From Blattamonas nauphoetae (taxonomy: Eukaryota; Preaxostyla; Oxymonadida), in assembly GCA_033064195.1 (NCBI GenBank), contig JARBJD010000130.1, forward strand, positions 124,001 through 188,000: a DNA stretch of 64,000 nt, given 5' to 3'. A program made the translations under genes and the position numbers. Positions 54,301 to 64,000 of this stretch are shown in pieces (within the stretch, counting starts at the first letter, position 1; each line of letters begins with the position of its first letter). Below the pieces are notes generated by a model. That model saw nothing but the letters and a program-made list of their open reading frames with translations, ran no database searches and was not told the DNA's origin.

Positions 54301-56912
54301 CGGATAAACACGCAACTTCGGGAAAACCCGCAACTCAGCTTTCAAACAACCGAAGTCACCTCAAGTGTTCACCTCTTCGGTATCCACTGTGGACATCTAT
54401 TGAATCCAAAATCCACATGATTTCTTCTAAATTATGTTTTCTTCATTTCGATCATTCTCATTGTGGGACGATTTTAAAAAAGAAAGTGTATCAACCAGGT
54501 TGGGACGTTACTCCACGGGTCAAGTTGCCTCCAAACATTCCTTCCTCTCATCACTGAGTACCTCACCTCCCGTCTATCCTCGACCCTTTCTCGTCATGCA
54601 GTTGAATTCCGTCAAGCATGCACGCAGGAAATCGCGGAAAGAGAATGGGAATTGAAGATTCGACACCATGGACTCGCAATTAGAACGGGTATTCGGATTT
54701 TTATTTCGCAACTCGTTGTCTTTCGTTGTTGTCTTTCACTCTTTTTCACGATCTGTTTTTGTCGCAGATCATCTTCTCTCCTATCCCCTCCCAGCCATCA
54801 GCTTCCATTCCCATCCACTCCCTTCCACCCCCTCTCCATCCACCTCACAACCTACACTAACTGATGATAAATTAGATTTCGACATCTCAACCTCTTGACG
54901 TTTCGATGAGGAAACGAGACGGTATGCTCGAATTTTCATCCCCTGTCGATCCAATTTCTTCTACTCTGAAGTATTGTATCTTTTCTATCACCTGGTTTAT
55001 CGTCATTTCTTCAGACAAACGCCACACTTTCGAAGCCCTGGTGACTGACATACTCTCTGGATCTCAGTGACTGTCTTCCGCTTTCCCATCGCCATCCCGT
55101 TTCACATCCTCCTCTCCTCTTTGAAACAAGTCAAATGCTGATGGAAAGCTCAGAATCGACACCGATCATTTGATCACGACCAAACACACTCATTCGAGAT
55201 CTTCTTCCCCGATCTCGTCGAGGACGATTCGTCGGCGAGGAATTGCGGTGTTTTATTAGTCCCCCACGAAAGTGCCGCCATTCTGCAGTCAATCACCCAC
55301 TCACGAGTTGTTTCGAAATGCATCACCGCTGAAGCAGCTGAGGCAAGAAGAAATCGACCAGATGCTCTCAAATATGTCTTCACGAACCAACATCTCCGTT
55401 ATTCCGCCTCAATCGCCAACGAAGACGCCTCAGACACAATCACACCTCATATCGAAAGGCTCGCCTCCAATGCGCAGTCCATCGTAACTGTCGGACTCTC
55501 CTCACCTCTTTCCTGCACAAGCATCACCACGATTCGCATGTATTCCGAGGTTTCCCGCGCCTCCATTCGTCGTCGACATGGATAGTCACCTCTTCGACCA
55601 GGCTCCCAAGGGCGCCACCGATTCTTCGTCTGAGCATCCACAGGTTTGATCTTTTCATTTTCGTTTCATGATACTGCTCTCTTTCCTCATCTTTTATCGT
55701 TTTTGTGATTGATCTCTCTTCTTCAGGCCACGAACTGGGAAACGCAGTATAAAACGGACCACAAGCCACTCCGTCTCTTCTCGCCTCCGAAATGAAAGAA
55801 AAGGTGGATAGAAGAGAAAAGAAGTTCGACAAGTGGAAGGCACAGACGGCCGAACAGATCGACAACATGTTCACGCATCAGCTGATCGCAATTGCAGAGG
55901 AAGAACACGCCATCACAAAAGTGTGATATTCTCTCTCCTGACTCTGTTTTAGCTTCTCTACTCTGGGTTGGAGAATGCAGACGAAGAGGATCCTGAAAAG
56001 GTACGCCAGAACTCGGACTCGAACAGTCGATGCACTTCCGTGCTTTAATGTTGTTTTTCTATCTTTATTTCGCCTCTTAAACCATTTTCTGTATCATTGA
56101 TGTTTTATTCTCGCCCACATGACAATCCAGATCCCCTCCACAAATATTCTCTCAAAGAAACGAAACTAGCCCATCAGAACGTGACAGGTTTCGAGCGAAA
56201 AAAAGCACAAAATGGAAATTCGCTTCGGAAAGACGCAGAATGCGACCCAAACCAACCTTGTCGAATTCGCTCGTCAGCGAAAAGAATACCAGAAACGTGG
56301 ACCGAAGATCGAGTCGATAGAGAAGAGGGAGGAAAGTGGAGATGAGGAAGTTGCATGCGAGAGAATGGACAGGTATTCAGGAAGCTGTGGAGGAGGCCGG
56401 AAGAAACACAAACCGCAAAAGAGAAAGCGGAAGAGAAGGAGAGACTGAGGAAAGAAGAGGAGGAACGAGTGAAAAGGGAGAAAGACGAGAGAAGCCGGTG
56501 AGAAGGGCAAGTTGACTCAGATACTTCCAGCCATCCTGTCTGAAACATCACACACATATCCAACACGGCTGAACAGACACTGAGCGAGAAGACGAGGAAG
56601 GCGTGAGACGAGCGAGAAGACGAGGAAGGCGTGGGACGAGCGAGAAGACGAGGAAGGCGTGGGACGAGCGAGAAGACGAGGAAGGCGTGGGACGAGCGAG
56701 AAGACGAGGAAGGCGTGGGACGAGCGAGAAGACGAGGAAGGCGTGGGATGATCTTCATATTCCATCGTTTCGAATTCATTTCATGAGTTTCAGCGTTCTC
56801 TAGAGCAGCCTTTGATAAAAGAACTGCGAAGTAGTGATGAAACTAGGAAAATGTCCGAATCGTGGGCCGAAGATCCAGGGTGTGGGTTTATCCGGAGTTG
56901 CGGGTTAAATCG
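54301..56912. mobile_element. Interval bounded by inverted paired 18-nt motifs
   Basis: The left end 54301-54336 carries CGGATAAACACGCAACTT then CGGGAAAACCCGCAACTC. The right end 56878-56912 carries two related units in the opposite orientation. The arrangement copies that of 30964-31424. The 2.6-kb interval includes coiled-coil coding pieces but no recognised transposase. Whether it is one mobile unit or two independent motif sites is undecided. Confidence 0.35.
56582..56749. repeat. 28-bp tandem repeat, 6 copies
   Basis: Unit GAGCGAGAAGACGAGG followed by AAGGCGTGGGAC, six copies nearly identical; the first has GAGAC for GGGAC. It lies just after the Lys/Glu-rich coiled-coil coding piece and may have grown from it. 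Confidence 0.9.
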
Positions 56913-57510
56913 AGTACGTTGAGGTGCAAAGACGACAAGGTGAAATTGATGCAGTGTGTCTCCCAAGTACTCTCACTTGGCGAGACACAGGCTGTTGGTT
57001 TCGACGTCGAGGAGGGGGCATATAACTATGCCCGCTCCCGATTCGACAGAATCGGTGGGAGACCTCGGAATCCCACTCGACGTCGACCGGCCTCAAAACA
57101 GGTTCCTTTTCCTTTTTTCAATCATTCTCACAGAAAATAAACATCCTCGAAGACACTGAACTGATGAAAGCAATAGAAGATAAAACGTCACCAAGCTGCG
57201 AAAACCAGAAAGAAAACCACAGAAGAGGGTTAAGAAACGTATGCTCACTCCTTTTCACCCAATTCTCTTTATACTATTAGAAAAGCCAGCAGTTGACACA
57301 CTGGACGACGATGACCTGCTATTCCTCCTCAGCAGGTCAGATAGTCCATCAACTCGGACAACTCCCTCGAAACCATAGCAACCGAAACACACCACATCGA
57401 AACAAGGCTCCTTGAAACAACGAAAAAGGAGCTTCACCGTCAGCTAGTTGAGGAAGGAAAAACCAAAATCTCTTACTCTACTTTCTGCAAACAAACAAAA
57501 TTCCTGAAAA

Positions 57511-58791
57511 AGCAACAAAAGAACCGACCTCTGTTCCTTTGTGAACGAGGCAAATATTTACAAAAAAGAAGAAACATTAAAAGCACAAAACAAAAAACTC
57601 ACCGAAAAAGAACAAAATGAACTAAAAACAATAGAAAAACACAAAAAAATAGCCGAAACACAAAGAAATTATTACAATTCATCCATTTCATCCATAGACG
57701 ATGACACATTGGTCATCGTCATGGACTTTAAAGAAAATTGGACATTACCTCTTTCCAATGACCAAGTCGGACACGATTTTTATCTAAAACCTTCAGTTTC
57801 TCATCTCTGCATTACTTGTTTCACCTCACAGAATTCTGTTATCAAAAAAACATATCACAACTTTATTTCCCCTGTTCTTTCTCATGATCACCGTTTTGTT
57901 CAAGAATGTCTTGCCGATTTATTTTCTCTTGATTCATACACTTCCAAGAAACACATCACTGTATTTACTGATACTGGTCCGCATTTTAGGAACCAGTATG
58001 TTCTCGGTTACTTTCTGTCTTCTCAAAATCCCTTGTTTTCAGGGAAGAAAATTCAGTACTGTTTCTTTTCAGAGCAGCATGGGAAAAACTGCTGCGACTC
58101 CGAATTCGGAGTCCTTTCAAATTTTGTTTCACATCACCTCACTGAACCAATCCGCTCCTCGGATGACCTTATTGATTTTTTCACTTCACATCTCACTCAA
58201 TTGAATGGGAATGACGGAAATTCCGTTCATTCCTTCCACCGGTGTGTCTCTTTTTTGATAGTTCATCTTTTTATTCACTTTAGACATACTGTCTTCCCAG
58301 ACAGTCACTCATATTTTCGGGTCATAATCACCGGTCTGAAGGAATACCTTGGATTTTTCCGATCAGATACCTCCTTGACCGGGGCCCCTGTTTGTGTGAA
58401 CGCGTCTTCATTTGACTTCTTATTGCGTTTTTCAGAGAAGAGGGGAGAGGACAAAAGGGAGAGGAAGGTGTTTGAGAAGGAGGAAGTTGAGAGACGGGAT
58501 GAGAATGAGGTGAGTTCGGGTCTTCAGTCTCTTACATCTTTTCGTTATTCATATCTTTCAAATGTTTCTTCTTCAACTCCTAATTCTCATACTCTTCATT
58601 CTTTTCCTTCTTCACTTATTCATTCTTCCCCTTCTTCACTTATTCATTCTTCTCCTTCTTCACTTTTTCATTCTTCTCATTCTCTTGTTCATCCAATCAC
58701 TCCAACTTCTCCAATTCTATATTCACCTCCAAGCTCTCCTATTCTTTTTGATTCTAATTCATTTTTCACCTCGCCATTTTATTACAATTAA
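57511..58791 (+). CDS. DDE-type transposase-like ORF of a DNA transposon
   Basis: The frame is open from 57511 after a TGA; there is no ATG early on, and the first start-like codon is GTG at 57541. It ends in TAA at 58791. Landmarks: a basic Lys/Glu-rich helix, then VIVMDFKENWTLPLS, HITVFTDTGPHFRNQY and FFSEQHGKNCCDSEFG, which I read as the D, D and E/D blocks of an RNase H-like transposase. The C-terminal 100 residues are a Ser/Pro/His repeat. An N-terminal piece in another frame (57420-57600: STFCKQTKFLKKQQ) probably belongs to the same gene, so the ORF seems to have lost its front by a frame change or to use an unrecognised intron. Superfamily not assigned. Ends of the element not found. 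Confidence 0.55.
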   Translation, partial: SNKRTDLCSFVNEANIYKKEETLKAQNKKLTEKEQNELKTIEKHKKIAETQRNYYNSSISSIDDDTLVIVMDFKENWTLPLSNDQVGHDFYLKPSVSHLCITCFTSQNSVIKKTYHNFISPVLSHDHRFVQECLADLFSLDSYTSKKHITVFTDTGPHFRNQYVLGYFLSSQNPLFSGKKIQYCFFSEQHGKNCCDSEFGVLSNFVSHHLTEPIRSSDDLIDFFTSHLTQLNGNDGNSVHSFHRCVSFLIVHLFIHFRHTVFPDSHSYFRVIITGLKEYLGFFRSDTSLTGAPVCVNASSFDFLLRFSEKRGEDKRERKVFEKEEVERRDENEVSSGLQSLTSFRYSYLSNVSSSTPNSHTLHSFPSSLIHSSPSSLIHSSPSSLFHSSHSLVHPITPTSPILYSPPSSPILFDSNSFFTSPFYYN

Positions 58792-58802
58792 ACCCCCTAC
58801 CA

Positions 58803-58923
58803 CCTCGCTCATTCCATACCTGGCTTATCCTGCCAGGCCTTTTGGCCGAACAGGGCTAGCCTAGTACCATTTACGGCCTTGTGTCCGGTACTAGGTTCAC
58901 AGCAGGACTTGGAATGAGTGAGG
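58803..58923. other. Nested stem-loop structure downstream of the transposase-like ORF
   Basis: An outer stem pairs CCTCGCTCATTCCA (58803-58816) with TGGAATGAGTGAGG (58910-58923), with one mismatch. Inside are CCTGGC/GCCAGG, GGCC-TTTT-GGCC and a perfect 9-bp stem CCTAGTACC (58860-58868) with GGTACTAGG (58887-58895). The four-stem layout resembles a structured RNA or a transposon end. It is not a tRNA. Confidence 0.5.
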
Positions 58924-59199
58924 ACAACACTGAAAGACATATTTTTCATTATTGATTTCTGTATTAGAACAATTCCGTTTATATTTCACAAATTTTTTCT
59001 CTTTCATCAACAATCATTCTCATTTTTGTCTTCTCCTCTTGTAGGTTGTCTGTCATTCACTCAATTCCTCCACTAGACTTTGGATCATAGCATCAAGTTC
59101 ACTTCAGTTGTGGTAAGAAAAACGATATGTCTCAATCCTTCTTCGTGACTTCTTTATCTTCCAGGTCCAATTAGCGATGGTGTACATTCCTCCCAGCCA

Positions 59200-59336
59200 C
59201 CAACCTACCACTCATCTCCACTCCCCCACCACTCAGCCAACCTCTCATCTCCACTCCCCCACCACTCAGCCAACCTCTCATCTCCGCTCCCCCACCACTC
59301 AGCCAACCTCTCATCTCCACTCCCCCACCACTCAGT
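59200..59336. repeat. 33-bp tandem repeat, 4 copies
   Basis: Unit CCAACCTCTCATCTCC followed by ACTCCCCCACCACTCAG, four copies with one or two changes. It sits about 120 bp before the large 30-bp minisatellite and is similar in pyrimidine/CCACC richness. Confidence 0.9.
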
Positions 59337-59456
59337 AGTACACCACCATCAATATTCCCACTCAAGCAACCACCGCTATCTCAGTCCTCTTCGTACCGAT
59401 GAACTCAGCTGTCCTTTATCGCTCTCAAGCTCCACCACACCCTCACCATCGCCATC

Positions 59457-61620
59457 CATCGCCACCAAACACTCCACTTCGCTCCCTATCGCCACCAAAC
59501 ACTCCACTTCGCTCCCCATCGCCACCAAACACTCCACTTCGCTCCCTATCGCCACCAAACACTCCACTTCGCTCCCCATCGCCACCAAACACTCCACTTC
59601 GCTCCCTATCGCCACCAAACACTCCACTTCGCTCCCTATCGCCACCAAACACTCCGCTTCGCTCCTCATCGCCACCAAACACTCCACTTCGCTCCCTATC
59701 GCCACCAAACACTCCATTTCGCTCCTCATCGCCACCAAACACTCCGCTTCGCTCCTCCTCGCCACCAAACACTCCAGTTCGCTCCTCATCGCCACCAAAC
59801 ATTCCGCTTCGCTCCCCATCGCCACCAAACACTCCATTTCGCTCCTCATCGCCACCAAACACTCCAGTTCGCTCTCTATCGCCACCAAACACTCCGCTTC
59901 GCTCCTCATCGCCACCAAACACTCCATTTCGCTCCTCATCGCCACCAAACACTCCACTTCGCTCCTCATCGCCACCACACTCCACTTCGCTCCTCATCGC
60001 CACCAAACACTCCACTTCGCTCCTCATCGCCACCAAACATTCCGCTTCGCTCCCTATCGCCACCAAACACTCCACTTCGCTCCCTATCGCCACCAAACAC
60101 TCCGCTTCGCTCCCTATCGCCACCAAACATTCCGCTTCGCTCCCCATCGCCACCAAACACTCCGCTTCGCTCCCTATCGCCACCAAACACTCCGCTTCGC
60201 TCCTCATCGCCACCAAACACTCCATTTCGCTCCTCATCGCCACCAAACACTCCGCTTCGCTCCTCCTCGCCACCAAACACTCCAGTTCGCTCCTCATCGC
60301 CACCAAACATTCCGCTTCGCTCCCCATCGCCACCAAACATTCCGCTTCGCTCCCCATCGCCACCAAACACTCCGCTTCGCTCCTCCTCGCCACCAAACAC
60401 TCCAGTTCGCTCCTCATCGCCACCAAACACTCCGCTTCGCTCCTCCTCGCCACCAAACACTCCAGTTCGCTCCTCATCGCCACCAAACATTCCGCTTCGC
60501 TCCCCATCGCCACCAAACACTCCATTTCGCTCCTCATCGCCACCAAACACTCCGCTTCGCTCCCCATCGCCACCAAACACTCCGCTTCGCTCCCCATCGC
60601 CACCAAACACTCCAGTTCATCCTCATCATCACCATTCCGCTTCGCCCCTATCGCCACCAAACACTCCGCTTCGCTCCTCATCGCCACCAAACACTCCACT
60701 TCGCTCCTCATCGCCACCAAACACTCCAGTTCGCTCCTCATCGCCACCAAACACTCCAGTTCGCTCCTCATCGCCACCAAACATTCCGCTTCGCTCCCCA
60801 TCGCCACCAAACACTCCATTTCGCTCCCCATCGCCACCAAACATTCCGCTTCGCTCCCTATCGCCACCAAACACTCCAGTTCGCTCCTCATCGCCACCAA
60901 ACACTCCGCTTCGCTCCCCATCGCCACCAAACACTCCACTTCGCTCCTCATCGCCACCAAACACTCCAGCTTCGCTCCCCATCGCCACCAAACATTCGCT
61001 TCGCTCCCCATCGCCACCAAACACTCCACTTCGCTCCCCATCGCCACCAAACACTCCAGTTCGCTCCCCATCGCCACCAAACACTCCATTTCGCTCCTCA
61101 TCGCCACCAAACACTCCACTTCGCTCCCCATCGCCACCAAACACTCCGCTTCGCTCCCTATCGCCACCAAACACTCCATTTCGCTCCTCATCGCCACCAA
61201 ACATTCCATTTCGCTCCCCATCGCCACCAAACACTCGCCGCTCCCTATCGCCACCAAACACTCCATTTCGCTCCTCATCGCCACCAAACATTCCAGCTTC
61301 GCTCCCCATCGCCACCAAACACTCCATTTCGCTCCTCATCGCCACCAAACACTCCATTTCGCTCCTCATCGCCACCAAACACTCCACTTCGCTCCCCATC
61401 GCCACCAAACACTCCGCTTCGCTCCCTATCGCCACCAAACACTCCATTTCGCTCCTCATCGCCACCAAACCTCCGCCCCGCTCCTATCGCCACCAAACAC
61501 TCCAGTTCGCTCCCTATCGCCACCAAACACTCCGCTTCGCTCCTCATCGCCACCAAACACTCCACTTCGCTCCTCATCGCCACCAAACACTCCACTTCGC
61601 TCCCCATCGCCACCACACAC
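59457..61620. repeat. 30-bp minisatellite, about 72 copies
   Basis: Unit CATCGCCACCAAACA followed by CTCCACTTCGCTCCC, about 72 copies. Variants are CTCCACTTC, CTCCGCTTC, CTCCAGTTC, CTCCATTTC and CCCTAT, CCCCAT, CCTCAT, arranged in short higher-order blocks. A few copies carry small indels (near 59977, 60620, 60967, 61000, 61233, 61470). A plus-strand frame is open from ATG 59399 through the array to 61867 (822 codons), switching between SPPNTPLRS, IATKHSASL and APHRHQTLH translations at the indels, so the array has no stops in several frames. Coding use is doubtful. Confidence 0.95.
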
Positions 61621-61959
61621 TCCACTCACCTCTACTTGCCTCCCTCGTCCTCTGCACTTCCTCCCCTCTAATCCTCCACTCACCTCCCTCGCCCTCCACT
61701 CCACCTCCCTCGTCCTCCACTCACCTCCTTCCGATAGACTCCCTTTTTCCTTCTGCGACATCCACACTCACCTCCTCGAGCCTCCGCCTCCTCCACTCTT
61801 TCTCTCATCAGCACTTTCCATCTTAATTGTGTCTTCCATGAATCTTGTTGTTTTAACTCACAATTAACACTTTCTTGAGAAAACAAACTAAAGAAAAATC
61901 ACTTGTTTGAGATAATACACCACCAAAAGTGAATAAAACTGAAATCATTCATCCAAGCT

Positions 61960-62300
61960 TCAAAATCGTGCGAAGAGAGGGAAAACAGAAGAGAGAGAGA
62001 ATGAGAGAAGAGGTAATATGGTGGTGAAGGAGACATTCGCCCGGAACACCACATCCAGTGCAGTGAGGAAGATGGTAGACGGTACATAGTCCACCAAATG
62101 ACGATCAACCCATATTGTTTTGTAATCCACCTCCAATTTGTCTACTGGTATGAATAGATCGAAAAAAACACATGTAATCAGTTCATGGAGGTGAGAAAGA
62201 GCTATTTGAGATTTAACAGCAAATTTGAAAAAAAGAATGCGGAGAGGAGGTTTTGAAGGGGTGATCTCGAACTTTTCTATGATGTCAAAAATATTGACCC
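61960..62300 (-). pseudogene. Truncated protein-like fragment abutting inverted repeat
   Basis: The minus frame reads FEITPSKPPLRILFFKFAVK, ALSHLHELITCVFFDLFIP and ALDVVFRANVSFTTILPLL and ends in TGA. It looks like the C-terminus of a helical protein. On its N-terminal side the frame runs straight into the inverted repeat at 62300, so the fragment is probably cut there. Family unknown. Confidence 0.35.
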
Positions 62301-63155
62301 ATTTAAGCTTAGGGCATAAAACCTTGGCGGCCACATTTCTCCACGCCCATTCAAGATTTTTCTTTTTCGTTTGATTTATGGTGGTTTGGGATGGTTTTCT
62401 ATCGAAATGACAAATTTTTGAAAAATGAAATATCCTGGGGGGAGCTGGGCGAAAAAATGGGGAAAAAAACTGACTTCCCTGTATATTAAGCTTAGGAACT
62501 CGAAAACTTGTTTTAATCAAATCTCCACAACCAGACATAGTTCGGACATGAAGTTTTCATCAATATGGATGTTTTGTTGGATACTAATTTATTCTGAAAA
62601 TTTTGAGAGTTCTCGATGGTTTCCTATTTTGGAGCTTGTAGCTATTTTCATGAATTGCCACAGAACATTTTGACTTTTTCGTTCAATATCAGTCATCCAG
62701 GACCCAAATCGGTCAGAAATATTTGGGACAGTGTCCTCATCAACTTACAGTGATTTTTCCGAAAAATCTGTGTTTATTGCCAAGAAAACTGTGTTTGGGG
62801 GATCCACCGACCCACAATTTGTCCCACCTCCAAAATAGGAAACCATCGAGAACTCTCAAAATTTTCAGAAAAAATTAGTATCCAACAAAACATCCATATT
62901 GGTGAAAACTTCATGTCCGAACTATGTCTGGTTGTGGAGATTTGATTAAAACAAGTTTCGAGTTCCTAAGCTTAATATACAGGGAAGTCAGTTTTTCCCC
63001 ATTTTTCGCCCAGCTCCCCAGGATATTTCATTTTTCAAAAATTTGTCATTTCGATAGAAAACCATCCCAAACCACCATAAATCAAACGAAAAGAAAAATC
63101 TTGAATGGGCGTGGAGAAATGTGGCCGCCAAGGTTTTATGCCCTAAGCTTAAATG
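62300..63155. repeat. Long inverted repeat, nearly identical arms of about 330 bp
   Basis: The left arm 62300-62634 and right arm 62828-63155 are reverse complements with only a handful of differences, mostly in A or G run lengths. The 193-bp spacer has no gene. Outer ends are CATTTAAGCTTAGGG. The size layout (arms about 330, spacer about 190) mirrors the inverted repeat at 4557-5400, but the sequences differ. No target duplication seen. Confidence 0.9.
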
Positions 63156-64000
63156 TTAAGGACCACTACTGGATAGTTCGATTTCTACCTCAAGTGATTT
63201 ATGGGGTTGAGATGAACATCCACGAAAAAAAAGTTTGACTCATGAAATTATGGGTCCGGAGAAATTTGGATTATGGGCGGACAAATATGCTAGAATGGCG
63301 GGTTTTGCACGAATGGCGGGTTGTGCAGTCACTGTAAAACCATCCTGAAATCACAAAACGACACACTCCAACGCCAACTTACCAATGCACAGCTTTGGAT
63401 TGGAACTGAAGCACTCGAAAAATTTGACGAAACTGTGCATTGCCTAACAGACACCACTCTCTCAAGCAGTATAGTAGACGATTTGGGAACCAGATTGAAA
63501 TAGTCGTTGAAATCAGAAACGAAAAGTCAATTCCGATTGACCATTTCTAAATCTTGTATTAAAAGGAATTTAGGCCATTTCAATGATGCCAATATTTGAC
63601 CTAAATTCCAAAAATATGTCCAATATTTTGACCTCATTTTAAGCGTCAATTTTGAAGCAAATTTTTGATATATTCCAAAAATGTTGTCACTTTTTCGATG
63701 TTTTTCACTTTTGAACTCGAACAAAGTGAATCCAACTTCGAGAACCACTTCGAAAAAATCGAAAAAATTCTAAAATGTCGAGGACGATGTGAGTCGTCGA
63801 TCAAAACAATCCCGATGAAAATCGGTTGAGAATTCGTGGAGCTACGTACCGAACAGTGGTCAAAAATGGACCAAAAGTCGATTTTCAGATTTCGCTACTA
63901 ACCACTACTTTATGTCTCAAATTCACCTCAAACATCTTCTAAAATTACAAAATCGATTTTGAAAGGTGAGATTCGCGATAAAAACACTTTTTGGAAAAAA
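63156..64000. other. AT-rich terminal stretch, no firm gene
   Basis: A short plus frame at 63321-63503 reads MCSHCKTILKSQNDTLQRQL and more helix-like text and may be a gene fragment. The rest, 63504-64000, is A/T-rich, with repeated TCGAAAAA-like and GATTTT words, and I see nothing else supportable. Confidence 0.4.

Larger units (their letters stand above)
54034..57378 (+). pseudogene. Split or decayed plus-strand gene, coiled-coil rich, unknown
   Basis: Protein-like plus-strand pieces occur in order: MEAYITKPKSTISTHGKEIY...LLVKQYRDYP from 54034; AVEFRQACTQEIAEREWELK near 54600; LKQLRQEEIDQMLSNMSS near 55335; MKEKVDRREKKFDKWKA...EEEHAITK near 55793-55920; MEIRFGKTQNATQTNLVEFA near 56210; EKERLRKEEEERVKREKD near 56430; LDDDDLLFLLSRSDSPS near 57300-57360. 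Several junctions look like GT...AG introns (for example before 55729 and before 57279), but other joins need frame changes, and I cannot build one model. It may be a real multi-exon coiled-coil gene or a decayed one. Inverted paired motifs bracket 54301-56912. Confidence 0.35.

Noticed and set aside
59399-61867. 822-codon plus-strand ORF and 614-codon minus ORF over the minisatellite
   Set aside because: Open only because the unit lacks stops; the translation changes frame at indels, which a selected protein would not tolerate.
1-64000. Alternative genetic code with TAA/TAG as glutamine, known in some oxymonads
   Set aside because: SKP1, PRMT, PARP, the HEAT-like protein and MSH4 end at TAA or TAG exactly where the families end, and no in-frame TAA/TAG occurs inside confident genes.
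1-64000. Polinton, LTR retroelement or retrovirus remains
   Set aside because: No protein-primed polymerase, capsid, packaging ATPase, integrase-plus-LTR or envelope signature was recognised; the inverted-end intervals lack such genes.

Overview
The window looks like nuclear DNA of a free-living or gut-dwelling protist. The genes are eukaryotic (SKP1, a class I arginine methyltransferase, a BRCT-WGR PARP, the meiotic MutS homologue MSH4, a tubulin ligase-like protein). They are split by very short introns, mostly 31-46 nt, with GT...AG ends and a T-rich 3' part. TAA, TAG and TGA all end confident genes, so the code appears standard. Long right-handed beta-helix surface proteins carrying a repeated CG...SPC...L..A motif, with a C-terminal membrane anchor, are typical of oxymonads (Preaxostyla). 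My best guess is an oxymonad such as Blattamonas. That is inference, not a search result.

Layout. 1-4442: beta-helix membrane protein, its 5' end outside the window. 4.56-5.40 kb: long inverted repeat between convergent 3' ends. 5.5-19.05 kb: dense housekeeping block (TTLL-like ligase, SKP1, PRMT, UBA-SEP protein, S41-like protease, acidic unknown protein, PARP). PRMT and the UBA-SEP gene start back to back with only 23 bp between their ATGs. 19.2-26.1 kb: a tRNA-Val gene abutting an apparently intact LINE with a 2,230-codon ORF (reverse transcriptase, CCHC knuckle, PD-(D/E)XK-like endonuclease). 26.2-29.7 kb: decayed minus-strand coding fragments. 29.7-32.7 kb: TGTCC-rich repeats, a small putative inverted-repeat element, a low-complexity ORF and a degenerate LINE 5' end that still starts with a tRNA 3' end. 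32.76-42.08 kb: second housekeeping block (DUF1295 methyltransferase/reductase-like membrane protein, HEAT-like protein, MSH4). 42.3-44.8 kb: a small unknown gene next to a 959-bp element with inverted ends. 44.8-47.2 kb: decayed beta-helix gene. 47.2-64 kb: gene-poor and repeat-rich, with several minisatellites (30, 32, 28, 33 and 30 bp periods), a DDE-type transposase-like ORF with a structured 3' flank, and a second long inverted repeat with nearly identical arms.

Functional threads. Two genes bear on DNA breaks and meiosis (PARP, MSH4). Three bear on protein turnover or modification (SKP1, UBA-SEP protein, PRMT). One bears on tubulin modification, in keeping with a flagellate. Two belong to the cell-surface beta-helix family, one intact and one decayed. 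The most unusual items are the LINE/tRNA junction seen twice, a paired 18-19-nt motif at four sites arranged as two inverted pairs, the two foldback-like inverted repeats, and minisatellites that keep most or all reading frames open. I recognised no LTR retroelement, retrovirus or Polinton parts.
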